Both the position numbers and the translations under genes were made by a program. From Anthonomus grandis grandis (lineage: Eukaryota; Arthropoda; Insecta; Coleoptera; Curculionidae): a stretch of 64,000 nucleotides of DNA. The stretch is taken from NCBI RefSeq assembly GCF_022605725.1, contig NC_065551.1:34596001-34660000 (forward strand). Reading direction: 5' to 3'. Of this stretch, positions 46,501-53,699 are shown one piece after another (the stretch's first letter is position 1; every line of letters begins with the position of its first letter). A model generated the notes under the pieces. It saw only the letters and a list, made by a program, of their open reading frames with translations, was not told the origin of the DNA and made no database searches.

Positions 46501-49500
46501 AAAATTGGCCTTTACTTATTTATACTTAGAATAATATTATATATGTATAATTAAGTATATTTATAATTCCTTAATTCGGCAGGAGGTTGCCACTCCCAAC
46601 AAGTTGTGTTTCTAATAACCTCTTTGGTTAAAAGTAGATTGTCGCTGTTTCTAAAAAATTTCTATTTTTTCTTTTAATTAGGTTAAGACTTGAAAATATT
46701 CTTTCAGCCGCAGTGCTCCCATACGGTAAACACAATATATTAAAAAAAAAAAAGAATACAGAGGAGGAAACATAGGTTCATTTAGAGAGTTTTTTATTAG
46801 GCCCGATTCAATTACAAAGTTCTCTATATCCGTGTTTTTTAATCTTTCCAACGACACATCAGAAAGTGAAAGCATCCGCCACTTTAAAATAATTTCTTCA
46901 TATTTGCCTGTATGAACCATATTAGGGAAATATTTTACAAGGGGAATAATGGAAAGGGCTTTTTTATCGGAAAAAATATTTTGTGGATCTATCCAAGTTA
47001 ATTTCGTGTATAAGTCATTATTAAGAAGAAATCTTTATTTTATTTGGAAAGCCATTATTCTATGTAAAAATTTAGACAGCTTAAGCGAAAGTTGTGTAAT
47101 TCGTTTTTATCTATTGGGTTATTTTCAATAATTTCCTGTACTTTTACCCCAAAATATACTCCCTTTAACGGCAAAAAATTAGCAGGATCTTTGATATGAA
47201 TTCTGTCAATAGGCGTACTGTTAATGTAATTTGAATTTAAAAAATTTGTTAGGACTTGTTTATAAACAGAAGAAATTCGGGGCAACAATTGATGTAAACG
47301 GGGCTTTTCTGATTGGAGCTCGATATTAATTGCGTTAATTATTTTGAGGCTATAAGATAGAAATGATAAATACATTTTCGCAATTTTATTATTAAGTGCT
47401 GATAATATGTTGTTCATTTTTGGGGAGGATTCTTCATAAGTTTCGGTAAAATATAATATGAGAGCATTATACTGCTCTAAGACTCGTTGTAGCGACAACC
47501 ACCTTGTCTCAGAAAGTCATAAAATTTTATGTGGTTTCAGCTCACAAAAAGCTTGAAATTCTTTTAAAACATTCATTCATTTTGAACTGAGAGAAAAGTG
47601 AGCATAAATATCTTTTATTAATTCGTCTAGTTCTTTTGGTATTTTAGCACAAGCATAAGATAAACATAAATTAAAAGAATGCGAACTACATCACATCCTA
47701 CAACGACTAAGTTTGGTAATCTTTTTTTTAAAAGAGCTTGAACGCCATTAAATTGTCCCATCATTGTAGCACAATTATCGGCTGCAAAACCTGCCATATT
47801 TTCTATGTTAACTCCTGATGATATAAGGTGATTTGTAAAACATTCGTAGATTGAGACAGCTGTAGAATTATCCTCAAACTCAAGGAGTCCTAAGAAGGCA
47901 TCCACAGTCTTGTTTTTAAAATACCTTACCAGAATAGCTAAACATTTTTTTGTGGATACATCAGTGGTTTCGTCGATGATAATTAAATAAAAATTTTCAT
48001 TTAAATCAGCAACAACTTGTTTTTTAGCGTACGGACCATTGCATTCATTAACTAATTTGGTAGTTTTAGTTCTGCTGCAAGAAATTCCAGCGGCAATTTC
48101 CAAATCTGGACAAATATATTTTATTAACCTGGGTAAATGTTCCATGGTTTTAAATGAAATATCATGTTCGCCTATAAAAGCTGCTAGTTTCAGTTCTCCT
48201 TTTTTAATTCTGTCTATACTAGGTTGTTCAGTTGTTACCGCCATTTTCATATTTTTTATATGTAGGTCATTTTTGTCATGTCTCTTCAAATGGGAACGAT
48301 TTCCTTTTATTTGCTTATTGCAAATTTTGCAATAAGGATAATTACTATTGAGACATTTTATACACCATTTAAATTCTGATTCCCAGCTAGAACAATATTT
48401 TTAAGTAAAATATTTGTTATAAACTTAGAACATCGAAAGGCCATTGAAGCCTTTCGATGCTCTAAGGTTATAAATGAAAAGACATTACAGAGTAGTGTAG
48501 TATGCTAAATAAATTTATTTTTATGATTACAAATCAAAATATTTAAAAACGAGTACTTACTTATCCATGTTTCTCGTTGGCTAAAATATTCTTCTTGTTT
48601 TAAAACAAAAGTACACACGCACAACCAGCGGGAATAAGTGGCAACGATTGTCGAATATAAGCCAAGCGAAAAATAAACAACAAAACCTAAACCGATAAAA
48701 AAGAAGAACGGGGAATCCCAGACATCAGCGAGTCCATGTTATTGGCGGAGTAGAGTTGAGGGAACAACGCGCGATGCGCGGGAACAGCGTATAGCAGGCT
48801 AGAAGATGGGCGACTGAACATCGACCGATGTCACCAATGTGTATGACCAAAGATTATAAGACTTATTAGGAGTATTATAACTTTTGGTATGCCTTTCGCC
48901 CTTGGTCCTGTTTAAAATTAAAAAATGTACTAGAATTAGGTCTATATATGATAAAATGTGCTTTTGTACTTTGTTGTCGAAAATGTATTAGAAATAGTAC
49001 AAATGTACTCAAACGGCAACCCTGACTGATGCCCTTTATTATTTTTTATACAGAACACAAATATAGGATTTTTACACTCTTTCAATCTGGTAAGCTCCAC
49101 TCGATTTTTTTACAATTACCAAGTTTACAATGCACGTGGTTTAGTGGGTAAACCGCTTTAGCATCGACGTAAATAAGTGGATGTTGGATGATCCCGTTTT
49201 AAATAGCTTTAAATTACCTTGTAAACACCTGTCACCACTCAACCGATTTGACTCCCAGTGCTACTAACACAAATGTGCAAATGCTTTAAAAAAATAAATA
49301 AACATATATTTTAAAGCTAGCTATGTTAATTTTTCCGAAATTATTTTGTCATCACTTGTTAAACTAGTGAACTTTTCAAGTAATAAATTAACTGGTCAGC
49401 TGAACCATTTTTTTTTTAAATTCCTAGGCTGGCAATGGTAAACAGTTGTTTAATCTTAAGGTGGAGGGATTCCACATGTAAGCACTATAAGCTAAACTGA

Positions 49501-50395
49501 ACTAAACCGGTTTAATTGTGGCCCGTATAAACTTGGTAAATAGTAAATTTACTTTTTAGCTTAATCCTTTAAACATTAAAACATTTAGAACCTGGTACAC
49601 AAAGTATTTAATTAATATATAACAGATGTTTAATTTACTTTTTACAAACATGATTAAAACGTTCTACGGTCTATAGTACGGGTTTACTTCGCGACGAAAC
49701 TATGATGACAAGCAAATAGGTATTAATAGAATTTTAAAATTTGTACTATAAATGCTGGTCACGCATAAGAGCTTCTACTATAATTTCAATAAGACATTGG
49801 GTGACAAAGAGCAGAAAGTAATAATAGAATATCGCATTACTTTAATTTTTACCCTCACACCAGAAGGGCTATAATTTTTCAAATTATTAAACTAAATTCT
49901 TCTTAATCCGGTCCTAATTCGATGACGTTGGGCATTGACAGATAAACCACGAGTTTAACGTCACCTATCAGTAAGACTTTTGACAGCTGCCATTTAAATC
50001 AGGACCGCATCCAATTTCATTTTTGAGAACAAAGCATTTATTTATAATTTGAAGCTAAATTTATTTAAAAATAGTAATTTTACTTAAGCCTGTCACCAGA
50101 TTAATTGCAATAAAAAATATTTAAAATAATTCGCATGATTTACTTTATTGTCTTCCGGATTGCTATGACAAGCAAAAACGTCATCAGCTGTGACATTAAA
50201 ATCAGGACCGTGTCAAGTTCATTCCATCAAAAACAAATCATGCGAAACATGACTAAATTAATAAAGTTCCTTTTCCAGGGTCCTTCCAGTTTACCGATGC
50301 CAACGAATCTACAGACCGGCAACGTTTGGCCCCCTTTACTGCCCTTGAGAGAGAGTCCTATTTTAGAACTGACTGAACAAATGGAATCTATGTAA
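25407..50395 (+). CDS. Sik2: Salt-inducible kinase (SIK, Sik2-type), complete, 11 coding exons
   Basis: An AMPK-family Ser/Thr kinase; family members are switched on by LKB1 and phosphorylate CRTC coactivators and class IIa HDACs, restraining CREB/MEF2 transcription. Eleven exons join with GT-AG sites and consistent phases into 2712 nt, 903 residues. Seen: Gly-rich loop GKGNFAVV (27-34), ATP Lys49 (VAIK), HRDLK with Asp142, DFG Asp160, T-loop Thr175 in STWCGSPPYAAPE, kinase end near 265, UBA-like segment about 311-335, PKA/14-3-3 site FREGRRASDG with Ser654, Gln-rich region, and RRHMLRQASYKIA (about 780-792). RVGFYDIE and KTEVAIKIIDKSQLD favour Sik2 over Sik3. ATG 25407 is chosen; ATG 25416 is also possible. 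Coding exons are GC-rich in an AT-rich setting. All catalytic residues are intact. Confidence 0.93.
26200..28060. repeat. Repeat-rich part of SIK intron 1 (TGTCA/TGACA blocks)
   Basis: The block ACAAGTGACAGTTAACRCAT..CAACACAGGGTCGCA occurs at 26237 and 27695. A second block (CNNTGATTGACAYC..CGTC..TCAGTTTCG..GCAANGTTGCCACATGA, then TTTAATTTNTGGTTNNTTG) occurs at 26482, 27349 and 27919. It is a partly tandem repeat family; open frames over it (27490-27702, 27953-28246) follow the repeat and are not genes. Confidence 0.7.
26620..27180. repeat. ~182-bp tandem repeat, about three copies, SIK intron 1
   Basis: TTTCATGATAATGCTTAAAC (26748), TTTCATGATAATGCTTCAAC (26929) and TTTCATGAGAATTACTCAAG (27112) are each followed by TAGTTTTTNATATTTTGGACTT. 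The 181-183-base spacing marks a small satellite array. Confidence 0.8.
29313..29320. promoter_or_regulatory. Perfect CRE octamer TGACGTCA (SIK intron 1)
   Basis: Palindromic CREB/ATF consensus. A further copy is at 29903-29910 in the same intron. Function not shown. Confidence 0.4.
29903..29910. promoter_or_regulatory. Perfect CRE octamer TGACGTCA (SIK intron 1)
   Basis: Lies beside a TGACA-type repeat block (GACATTTGACAGTTAAG), so it may derive from repeat sequence rather than selection. Confidence 0.35.
30732..31990 (-). pseudogene. Errantivirus env-like gene, broken
   Basis: The reading frame from about 31990 to 31390 carries a furin-like RAKR site followed by a GLLNIVG-type segment and LFGILD (about 31780-31720), the hallmark of errantivirus F-type envelope proteins. 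The rest is a coiled-coil-like Leu/Ile/Asn-rich region. A further open piece at 31088-30732 would be the C-terminal part, after breaks near 31390-31100. The frame is interrupted in several places and no membrane anchor could be placed, so it cannot make a whole protein. Confidence 0.65.
32011..33200 (-). pseudogene. Errantivirus integrase region
   Basis: The piece 32643-32011 carries the integrase core: YFLTVIDSFSKLGQAYPL with a catalytic Asp and ITTDNGTSFKNEII with the second. After that comes a deletion, since the sequence runs directly into ENLSQYMQEH-type C-terminal material, so the third acidic residue region appears to be missing. Upstream (32650-33200) are zinc-binding and linker remnants in broken frames. 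Confidence 0.75.
33171..33407 (-). pseudogene. Errantivirus pol linker between RNase H and integrase
   Basis: An open 78-codon piece, acidic then basic, in the place where errantivirus pol has a variable linker. No domain motif. Confidence 0.5.
33404..33748 (-). pseudogene. Errantivirus RNase H domain
   Basis: An open piece with PIAYASRTLNPAETNYST, then EKELLAIVWAIKYFRPYLYG, KIVTDHKPLQWLF and GKQNSNADSL. These are the typical Ty3/gypsy RNase H blocks, including the ADSL end. The start of the domain is near the 33748 break. Confidence 0.85.
33916..34167 (-). pseudogene. Errantivirus reverse transcriptase fragment
   Basis: Contains VFMDDILIFS, the catalytic box, followed by HISNLKAVFQKLKENNLKIQ and FLGHVITPEGVKPNPKK, the end of the RT palm/thumb. 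The segment joining RT to RNase H (33905-33750) is out of frame and has lost part of its usual sequence. Confidence 0.85.
35397..35404. promoter_or_regulatory. Perfect CRE octamer TGACGTCA (SIK intron 1)
   Basis: Palindromic CREB/ATF consensus about 570 bases before SIK exon 2. Confidence 0.4.
35791..35834. promoter_or_regulatory. Pair of ATCACGTGAT palindromes 34 bases apart
   Basis: 35791-35800 and 35825-35834 are identical 10-bp palindromes with the TCACGTGA core used by MITF/TFEB- and USF-type bHLH factors. They end about 135 bases before SIK exon 2. Confidence 0.4.
35969..36085 (+). CDS. Sik2: SIK exon 2 (ATP-binding Lys)
   Basis: 39 codons, phase 0 on both sides (TTTCAG|GTC, CAG|GTAAGT). 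VAIKIIDKSQLDASNLQKVY, then REVDIMKRLDHPHIIKLYQ: the invariant Lys49 and the alpha-C Glu. Confidence 0.95.
37054..37061. promoter_or_regulatory. Perfect CRE octamer in CpG-rich patch (SIK intron 2)
   Basis: TGACGTCA sits inside a CG-dense stretch (37000-37090, with GTCGTCGTCGTCG and CACCGGCGGCCG), unlike the surrounding AT-rich intron. It could be an internal promoter or enhancer; the evidence is only composition and the motif. Confidence 0.45.
37346..37359. promoter_or_regulatory. X-box-like palindrome GTTGTCATGACAAC
   Basis: A perfect 14-bp palindrome close to the RFX X-box consensus GTTGCCATGGCAAC, followed 12 bases on by AAGATGGCCGC (YY1-like). Confidence 0.45.
37406..37419. promoter_or_regulatory. 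X-box-like GTTGTCATGGCAAC
   Basis: Differs from the canonical RFX palindrome at one base. Preceded by GGGCTCCGCCTACGC as in the other copies. Confidence 0.45.
37430..38160. repeat. CCAGGCA/TGCCTGGA degenerate array in SIK intron 2
   Basis: TTCCAGGCAGT, CTGCCTGGAAGAGATA, TTCCAGGAAGTTGATA, ACCAGGCAGTTGAT, CTGCCTGGAAGAAATA, TTCCAGGAAGTTGATAC and GTGCCTGGACGAGATA recur at 40-150 base intervals together with TCTCTCTCT tracts. It is the densest example of the dispersed family. Confidence 0.65.
38325..38338. promoter_or_regulatory. X-box-like palindrome GTTGTCATGACAAC
   Basis: Followed 12 bases later by AATATGGCCGCC. Confidence 0.45.
38542..38555. promoter_or_regulatory. X-box-like palindrome GTTGTCATGACAAC
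   Basis: Followed 12 bases later by AAGATGGCCTCC; ends about 140 bases before SIK exon 3. Confidence 0.45.
38697..38760 (+). CDS. Sik2: SIK exon 3
   Basis: 64 nt, enters in phase 0 and leaves in phase 1 (TTTTTG|GTGAGT). VMETKNMIYLVSEYASQGEI, then F: the hinge region. Confidence 0.95.
38856..38863. promoter_or_regulatory. Perfect CRE octamer TGACGTCA (SIK intron 3)
   Basis: About 95 bases after exon 3; a second copy is at 39082-39089 in the same 533-base intron. Confidence 0.4.
39082..39089. promoter_or_regulatory. Perfect CRE octamer TGACGTCA (SIK intron 3)
   Basis: Sixth perfect copy found in SIK introns 1-3. Confidence 0.4.
39294..39409 (+). CDS. Sik2: SIK exon 4 (catalytic loop)
   Basis: 116 nt. 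DYIARYGRMSEEQARIKFWQ, then ILSAVEYCHNRNIVHRDLK with catalytic Asp142. Donor AAG|GTAATT. Confidence 0.95.
39563..39733 (+). CDS. Sik2: SIK exon 5 (DFG and T-loop)
   Basis: 57 codons. AENLLLDSNNNIKIADFGFS, then TWCGSPPYAAPEVFEGKKYV with T-loop Thr175, the LKB1 target position. Donor TGG|GTAAGT. Confidence 0.95.
39881..40004 (+). CDS. Sik2: SIK exon 6
   Basis: 124 nt. SLGVVLYVLVCGALPFDG, then RDRVLSGRFRIPYFMSQ. Leaves in phase 1 at CAAG|GTAGGT. Confidence 0.95.
40567..40672. repeat. CAGGACCG-type MITE, copy in SIK intron 6
   Basis: CGGCCCTGATTCTAGTGTCA at the left; core GTTGACAGTTAATCAACG and CAGCTGTCAGCTGTC; the right end is worn (GTGACATTTGAACACG). Confidence 0.6.
41047..41290. repeat. Element bounded by a perfect 17-bp inverted repeat
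   Basis: GGCCGCCATTTGTATGG at about 41048 and CCATACAAATGGCGGCC at about 41273 enclose about 210 AT-rich bases in SIK intron 6. Possibly a MITE; no target duplication could be fixed. Confidence 0.55.
41640..41713. repeat. CAGGACCG-type MITE next to the SIK exon 7 acceptor
   Basis: TGACATTGACAGTTAATCAA ... AGTCAGGACCGTA; its right end is 26 bases before the AG of exon 7. Confidence 0.6.
41740..41942 (+). CDS. Sik2: SIK exon 7 (kinase C-lobe end, linker)
   Basis: 203 nt. DCESLIRKMLVLEPNKRFTI, then HRWIQMG closes the kinase domain; a linker follows into THPNEQILRLMQSLGVDSSK, the start of the UBA-like region. Donor GAG|GTAAGT, phase 0. Confidence 0.95.
42011..42170 (+). CDS. Sik2: SIK exon 8 (UBA-like region)
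   Basis: 160 nt after GATTAG; SIRLGCYDHHAAIYYLLLEK matches the SIK UBA-like helix pair, and then VQRRRPSNVAEQAMRKI. Leaves in phase 1. Confidence 0.93.
42260..42680 (+). CDS. Sik2: SIK exon 9
   Basis: 421 nt after AAACAG. A Ser/Thr/Ala-rich regulatory region. The donor is GG|GTGTGT at 42681, inferred because it keeps the frame into exon 10; without splicing the frame stops at 42690. Confidence 0.88.
42922..44005 (+). CDS. Sik2: SIK exon 10 (PKA/14-3-3 site, Gln-rich C-terminal region)
   Basis: 1084 nt after TTTACAG. Contains SPVDFREGRRASDG (Ser654), a Gln-rich tract (about 700-770) and RRHMLRQASYKIAQQQ. Donor CAG|GTACTG. Reading through the donor would add VLQRL and stop at 44021-44023. Confidence 0.92.
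44515..44630. repeat. CAGGACCG-type MITE, complete copy, SIK intron 10
   Basis: AAGGTCCTGATTCTAATGTC ... TGACATTAAAATCAGGACCG then TA: terminal inverted repeats of about 20 bp in a 116-bp element. Confidence 0.75.
44717..46104. other. SIK intron 10 before the hAT element
   Basis: It starts with the left end of another MITE (GGCGGTCCTGATTCTATCGT). The rest is AT-rich without a gene. GGTGCCCCATAAATGTAAAC at 44900 looks like a transposon end but its partner was not found. Confidence 0.45.
46371..46512. repeat. 142-bp foldback MITE inside the hAT element
   Basis: Left arm GGCCAATTTTACAAGTTCGA..GTAAACACCAAACTGAAGATTAG is mirrored at 46468-46510 with two mismatches over 43 bases. Flanked by TA, with AGGGCC/AAGGCC ends. 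Nearly the entire element can form a hairpin. Confidence 0.8.
46590..48400 (-). pseudogene. hAT transposase (BED finger, RNase H-like core), broken
   Basis: Minus strand: CSSWESEFKWCIKCLNSN, then CKICNKQIKGNRSHLKRH, a BED-type zinc finger (about 48390-48280). An open 220-codon piece follows with SCSRTKTTKLVNECNGPYAK, YLIIIDETTDVSTKKCLA (catalytic Asp) and GFAADNCATMMGQFNGVQAL (second Asp). Breaks follow near 47630 and 47510. 47498-47055 continues the helical part (SLQRVLEQYNALILYFTE). The end near 46740-46660 reads AAERIFSSLNLIKRKNRNFL, the hAT dimerisation motif. Related to the DUF4371/ZMYM-like hAT branch. Several frame breaks make it inactive. Confidence 0.85.
48417..48473 (-). repeat. Near-perfect 25-bp stem with 7-base loop
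   Basis: TTATAAACTTAGAACATCGA..AAGGC, loop CATTGAA, then the reverse complement with two mismatches, one of them a G-U wobble on the minus strand. Located just 5' of the hAT transposase reading frame. Confidence 0.7.
49040..49905. other. SIK intron 10 after the hAT element
   Basis: No gene or recognisable element; AT-rich. Confidence 0.5.
49908..50008. repeat. CAGGACCG-type MITE, SIK intron 10
   Basis: CCGGTCCTAATTCGATGACG ... TTTAAATCAGGACCGC. A second, left-truncated copy ends at 50210 (GTGACATTAAAATCAGGACC). Confidence 0.7.
50279..50395 (+). CDS. Sik2: SIK exon 11 (C terminus)
   Basis: Phase 0 after TTTTCCAG. GPSSLPMPTNLQTGNVWPPL, then LPLRESPILELTEQMESM and TAA. The frame matches the exon 10 CAG|GTACTG donor. 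Confidence 0.85.
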   Translation, partial: GPSSLPMPTNLQTGNVWPPLLPLRESPILELTEQMESM

Positions 50396-51742
50396 ACCCT
50401 CGCGTTTTTAATACCAGAACAACTTACTAACTCAATCTAATATGCTCCACTTTATTTTGGCGAGACAATATATATATATATATGCGAAAAAATAAAACTA
50501 AAGTGCTTTTCTAAATGAACTTTTACTGCCAGCCTACGTGTATGTATGTTATTTGTAGCGAAACATTCCATTCGAGGCGTTTTTCTATAAAGTAAAACAA
50601 ATTTTGGTATTAAAAACCCTAAAAGCTCTTAGACATTTTTAAACGTGTGGAAATTTGGTATACAGTAACTCTTTTATATACAGATTTTTCTAGATTTTTA
50701 GACGTGAATCCTCATTTTTTTTACTTCGAGACAATAATAATAAAAATGAAACGGTAAGCAGAAATAACTATTTAGAGGGAATTAGCTATACTTAAAAGTA
50801 AGTACAACTAAATTCACTTATAAACCCATTTCAACTGGTAAGCCATAATGTGGCGACCCATTATATGTATCAAAGTGACAAATGACATCGAAATCACTAT
50901 ATTAGGACCGGCTTTAAATATATCGTTCATAATAATAATAATTTAATGCAGTAGCTAACTAATAATAATAATAATAATAAATCGAGTCAATATTTAGCTG
51001 AGGATAATCAAATAGAGTTACTGTAAAAGTTGTCAATAGTACTTAGATCTTGCCTAGGTTAGGTGATAAAAAAAGAGGATATTCGTGCAACTATAATATA
51101 GTTTAGATAAAAATGCGCCGGATTAAGCAGTAATAATTTAGGGAATTATTAATAACTGGGATAATGATGACGTTTGACTTTCGTAAATTCTGTTGTGCAA
51201 CCGGGGTTAATCTTCTTTTGAATCTAGACCGTCTTCCAAATTGAATACCATCGATGATTGCCGTATAAAGAGGGTGTTCTGTACCATAAGAATTCGCCAC
51301 ATTTTCAATTCTTAACCTCCCTAGATCGTTTATATGTAACCCAGTTATAACATATCATTCACGTCAACTATATCATAAAATGTAATAATAGATTATAAGA
51401 AGGATGCTGAAAAAACCGCCATTATCACGTTATTGTATATGTAGTTGTTATTATTACTACTTATTATTATTATTATTGCGCTAAACTACGATGATAGCGG
51501 CTTTTTAAAACGAGTGTGTTTGGTAGACAGCAATAATTATTATTATATATTTATACATTTTTTAAACGTTATTATTATTATTATTATTATTATATAATGG
51601 TTTTGTTTGATAATATTGCTTTTGTTATTGTTTATATTAAACATACATGCAAAAGAATTTCAGTTGTTTGATTTTACTTGCGTACGGTCCCCATTTTGTG
51701 AAAGCAGAGGTATTTAGTATGGCGCTTATTGTGACAATAAAT
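50396..51742 (+). other. Sik2: Probable SIK 3' UTR with poly(A) signals and trinucleotide tracts
   Basis: AATAAA-type signals occur near 50491 and 51737. (TA)n lies at 50468-50483 and (AAT/ATT)n at 50959-50981, 51461-51478 and 51569-51592. Their density suggests a long AU-rich UTR. The extent is a guess. Confidence 0.4.
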
Positions 51743-51767
51743 AACTCTTGGACTTCAAAAAAAAAAA

Positions 51768-52212
51768 CGCTTAAATTGGTCTCCAATAATTTTTTGGAAC
51801 AAGCTGCATTCTAAATTTCACTTATCTAACTTGCTAGGTTTCAGAGATATGAGCATTTTGCCCGTAAGAAATTCAATTAAAAAATAAATTCATTTCTTAG
51901 TCTTCAAGGCTAATTAATTAATTTTAAAACAATTTTTGGAAAAACCCTGAAATAGGTGTCCAATTATTTTATTAGAGGAAGCTGTGTTCTAAATTTCGCA
52001 TCTCTAACTTGCTTAGTTTCAGAGATATGAGTATTTTGTCAACATGAATTTCCATTACACAAAAATTAATTTTCAAGGTTAATTGATTCGTGTTAAAATA
52101 GTTTTTAGACAAATCGCTGAAATAGGTGTCCAATGATTTTATTAGAAGAAGCTGTGTTCTCAATTCTACATCTCTAATTTGCTTGGTTTTAGACAAATGA
52201 GCATTTTGCCTT
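51768..52212. repeat. ~175-bp tandem repeat, 2.5 copies
   Basis: GTGTCCAATNATTTTATTAG, then AGGAAGCTGTGTTCTAAATT, then ATCTCTAACTTGCTTNGTTTCAGAGATATGAG recurs with starts near 51778, 51956 and 52130. Minus-strand frames over it are repeat artefacts. Confidence 0.85.
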
Positions 52213-52477
52213 TTGTTTGAATGCTATTGTTTACCTTATGTTTTCATTTGTGTCTTTAAATAAACTTCTAATTTCAACTAAAAATCTGAATTTCCTATAT
52301 AGCGGTTATAATGAGAATTCCTTCCGTAATTAATTAGAACTTTGTCAAACCCAACAACACCACAATAAAAATCAAATAATTAATGTTCTAGGCTTAGAGC
52401 TTTCTTGCTAGACAATTGCTAATTTATGTCCTGAGTTTTGTTTATTTTGATTTCATAACCTATAAATAAATATAAAT

Positions 52478-53697
52478 CTGGGCCTTGGCTCTAAAAGGGC
52501 CAAAGTCTATCTTTTACAGGAAAAAAATTACAAATCCGCTAAAGGCCAATGTCAACATTTCAATTTTATACTCTTTTTTCAATAAAAGGGCCAATGTGAA
52601 CATAGGCCCCAAGAATCCAATATTATATAACTTCTTATAAGGCCAGTATCGATATAAATAATTGTGTACAGTGATTGTTGTCCTGGACAAAACAAAAACA
52701 TTTTAATTTCTGCTATGCTGCTAACGATTATTGAAGAATATTTTAAACGAGAAGGAAGGCATGTCAGCATATATCACAAATTTCTTATTCCGTGACATAC
52801 TCATATGGAAGCCGACCAAATTCATGCAGCCATTGAAAAGGCTAGAAAAAATACCACAAAAATAGAAATTCCTAGAGACTGGGCCAATTTAATTCGTTTA
52901 GTGCCTAGGAAACCCCCAATTTTTGTGCATGAGATGGTTCAGGAAGAATTCTTGAATTTTAAGTCACTCCTTTCGGGAAAGTTTCAGTACAAAAAAGTTA
53001 ATACTTTGGGAAACCCTGTTGTTTGGGCTAAAATAAGAGTCATTCACTATTCTACCGAAAATCCTGGTCTGCTGAAATACAAAACCACTTTTGCTGAAGA
53101 CGAGCCATATCAAACTTTAAATTTATTAAGAAAATCAACCCGTAATTCCGAAAATGCAATAAAACTTTTCCCTATTAATAAAAAACCGTTAGGCATTCCA
53201 AAAAATAAAGTACAATATTTGAGGGACTTATTACCATTTATTGATAAAAACAGTCAGCCATACTATCTGCAGTTTCTTAATGGACTAACTTCTTCTGAGA
53301 CTGCAATTGATAATCTTGGTGAAAGTGAAGATGATGAAGATTCGCTTTAGGTGCCTATATTTTTATCAAAATGTATGTGCAACGACTTTAACGAAGTTTT
53401 TTCTTGTGTTTTTAGTTTCATTTTGATTTTTTTAAGTTGGGCCAAAGTGTTATTAGTTTAATTTATTATTTATTAATAAAAGGCCAATGTCAATTTTTTT
53501 TGAAAAATAAATTTATTTTATACATTTTTAAGATTTTTTTTAAAAACCAATATCCTCTATACCCAAATCAAGCTTAAGAAAAATATAGAAACCTATCTAT
53601 GTTGTAAAAACCAAACCTAATGCGACCTCATTACCTTTAAAGTCAATTTGTCAAAAATTGCGACTTATGACTTTGGCCCTTTTAGAACCAAGCCCCA
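52478..53697 (+). mobile_element. Deleted GQNKN-family transposon with GGGCC-type inverted ends
   Basis: The left end GGGCCTTGGCTCTAAAAGGG, then CCAAAGTC, is mirrored by GACTTTGGCCCTTTTAGAAC, then CAAGCCCC at 53670-53697. GGCCAAWGT words recur subterminally (52543, 52588, 53441, 53484). Inside is the 3' part of a transposase gene. AAATATAA occurs just outside both ends but not at a clean boundary. Confidence 0.7.
52805..53350 (+). CDS. C-terminal part of a GQNKN-family transposase, open frame
   Basis: 181 uninterrupted codons. It starts HTH-MEADQIHAAIEKARK, which corresponds to GHSYLPADRVFGQIEK in the related element at 9526, and continues IEIPRDWANLIRLVPRKPPI, HEMVQEEFLNFKSLL, VVWAKIRVIHYS. 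The end is acidic (ESEDDEDSL). In autonomous relatives these segments follow the catalytic GQNKN block; here the first half is absent, so the frame probably begins in mid-gene and ATG 52805 is only the first available start. It is not evidence of an active protein, although the lack of stops is notable. Confidence 0.6.
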   Translation: MEADQIHAAIEKARKNTTKIEIPRDWANLIRLVPRKPPIFVHEMVQEEFLNFKSLLSGKFQYKKVNTLGNPVVWAKIRVIHYSTENPGLLKYKTTFAEDEPYQTLNLLRKSTRNSENAIKLFPINKKPLGIPKNKVQYLRDLLPFIDKNSQPYYLQFLNGLTSSETAIDNLGESEDDEDSL

Positions 53698-53699
53698 GA

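Larger units (their letters stand above)
46113..49024 (-). mobile_element. hAT element with perfect 8-bp duplication ACTGATGC
   Basis: Identical ACTGATGC octamers at 46105-46112 and 49025-49032 flank ends CTGTGTTGCCG (left) and CAGGGTTGCCG (right, reverse complement), with further subterminal similarity (ACATTTGTACTA/AATGTACTAG). Eight-base duplications and CAG-type ends are hAT hallmarks. 2912 bp, carrying one minus-strand transposase pseudogene. It lies within SIK intron 10, antisense to SIK. Confidence 0.9.

Noticed and set aside
51768..52212. CRISPR-like array
   Set aside because: Regular spacing comes from whole 175-bp tandem units, not short repeats with unique spacers, and the DNA is eukaryotic.
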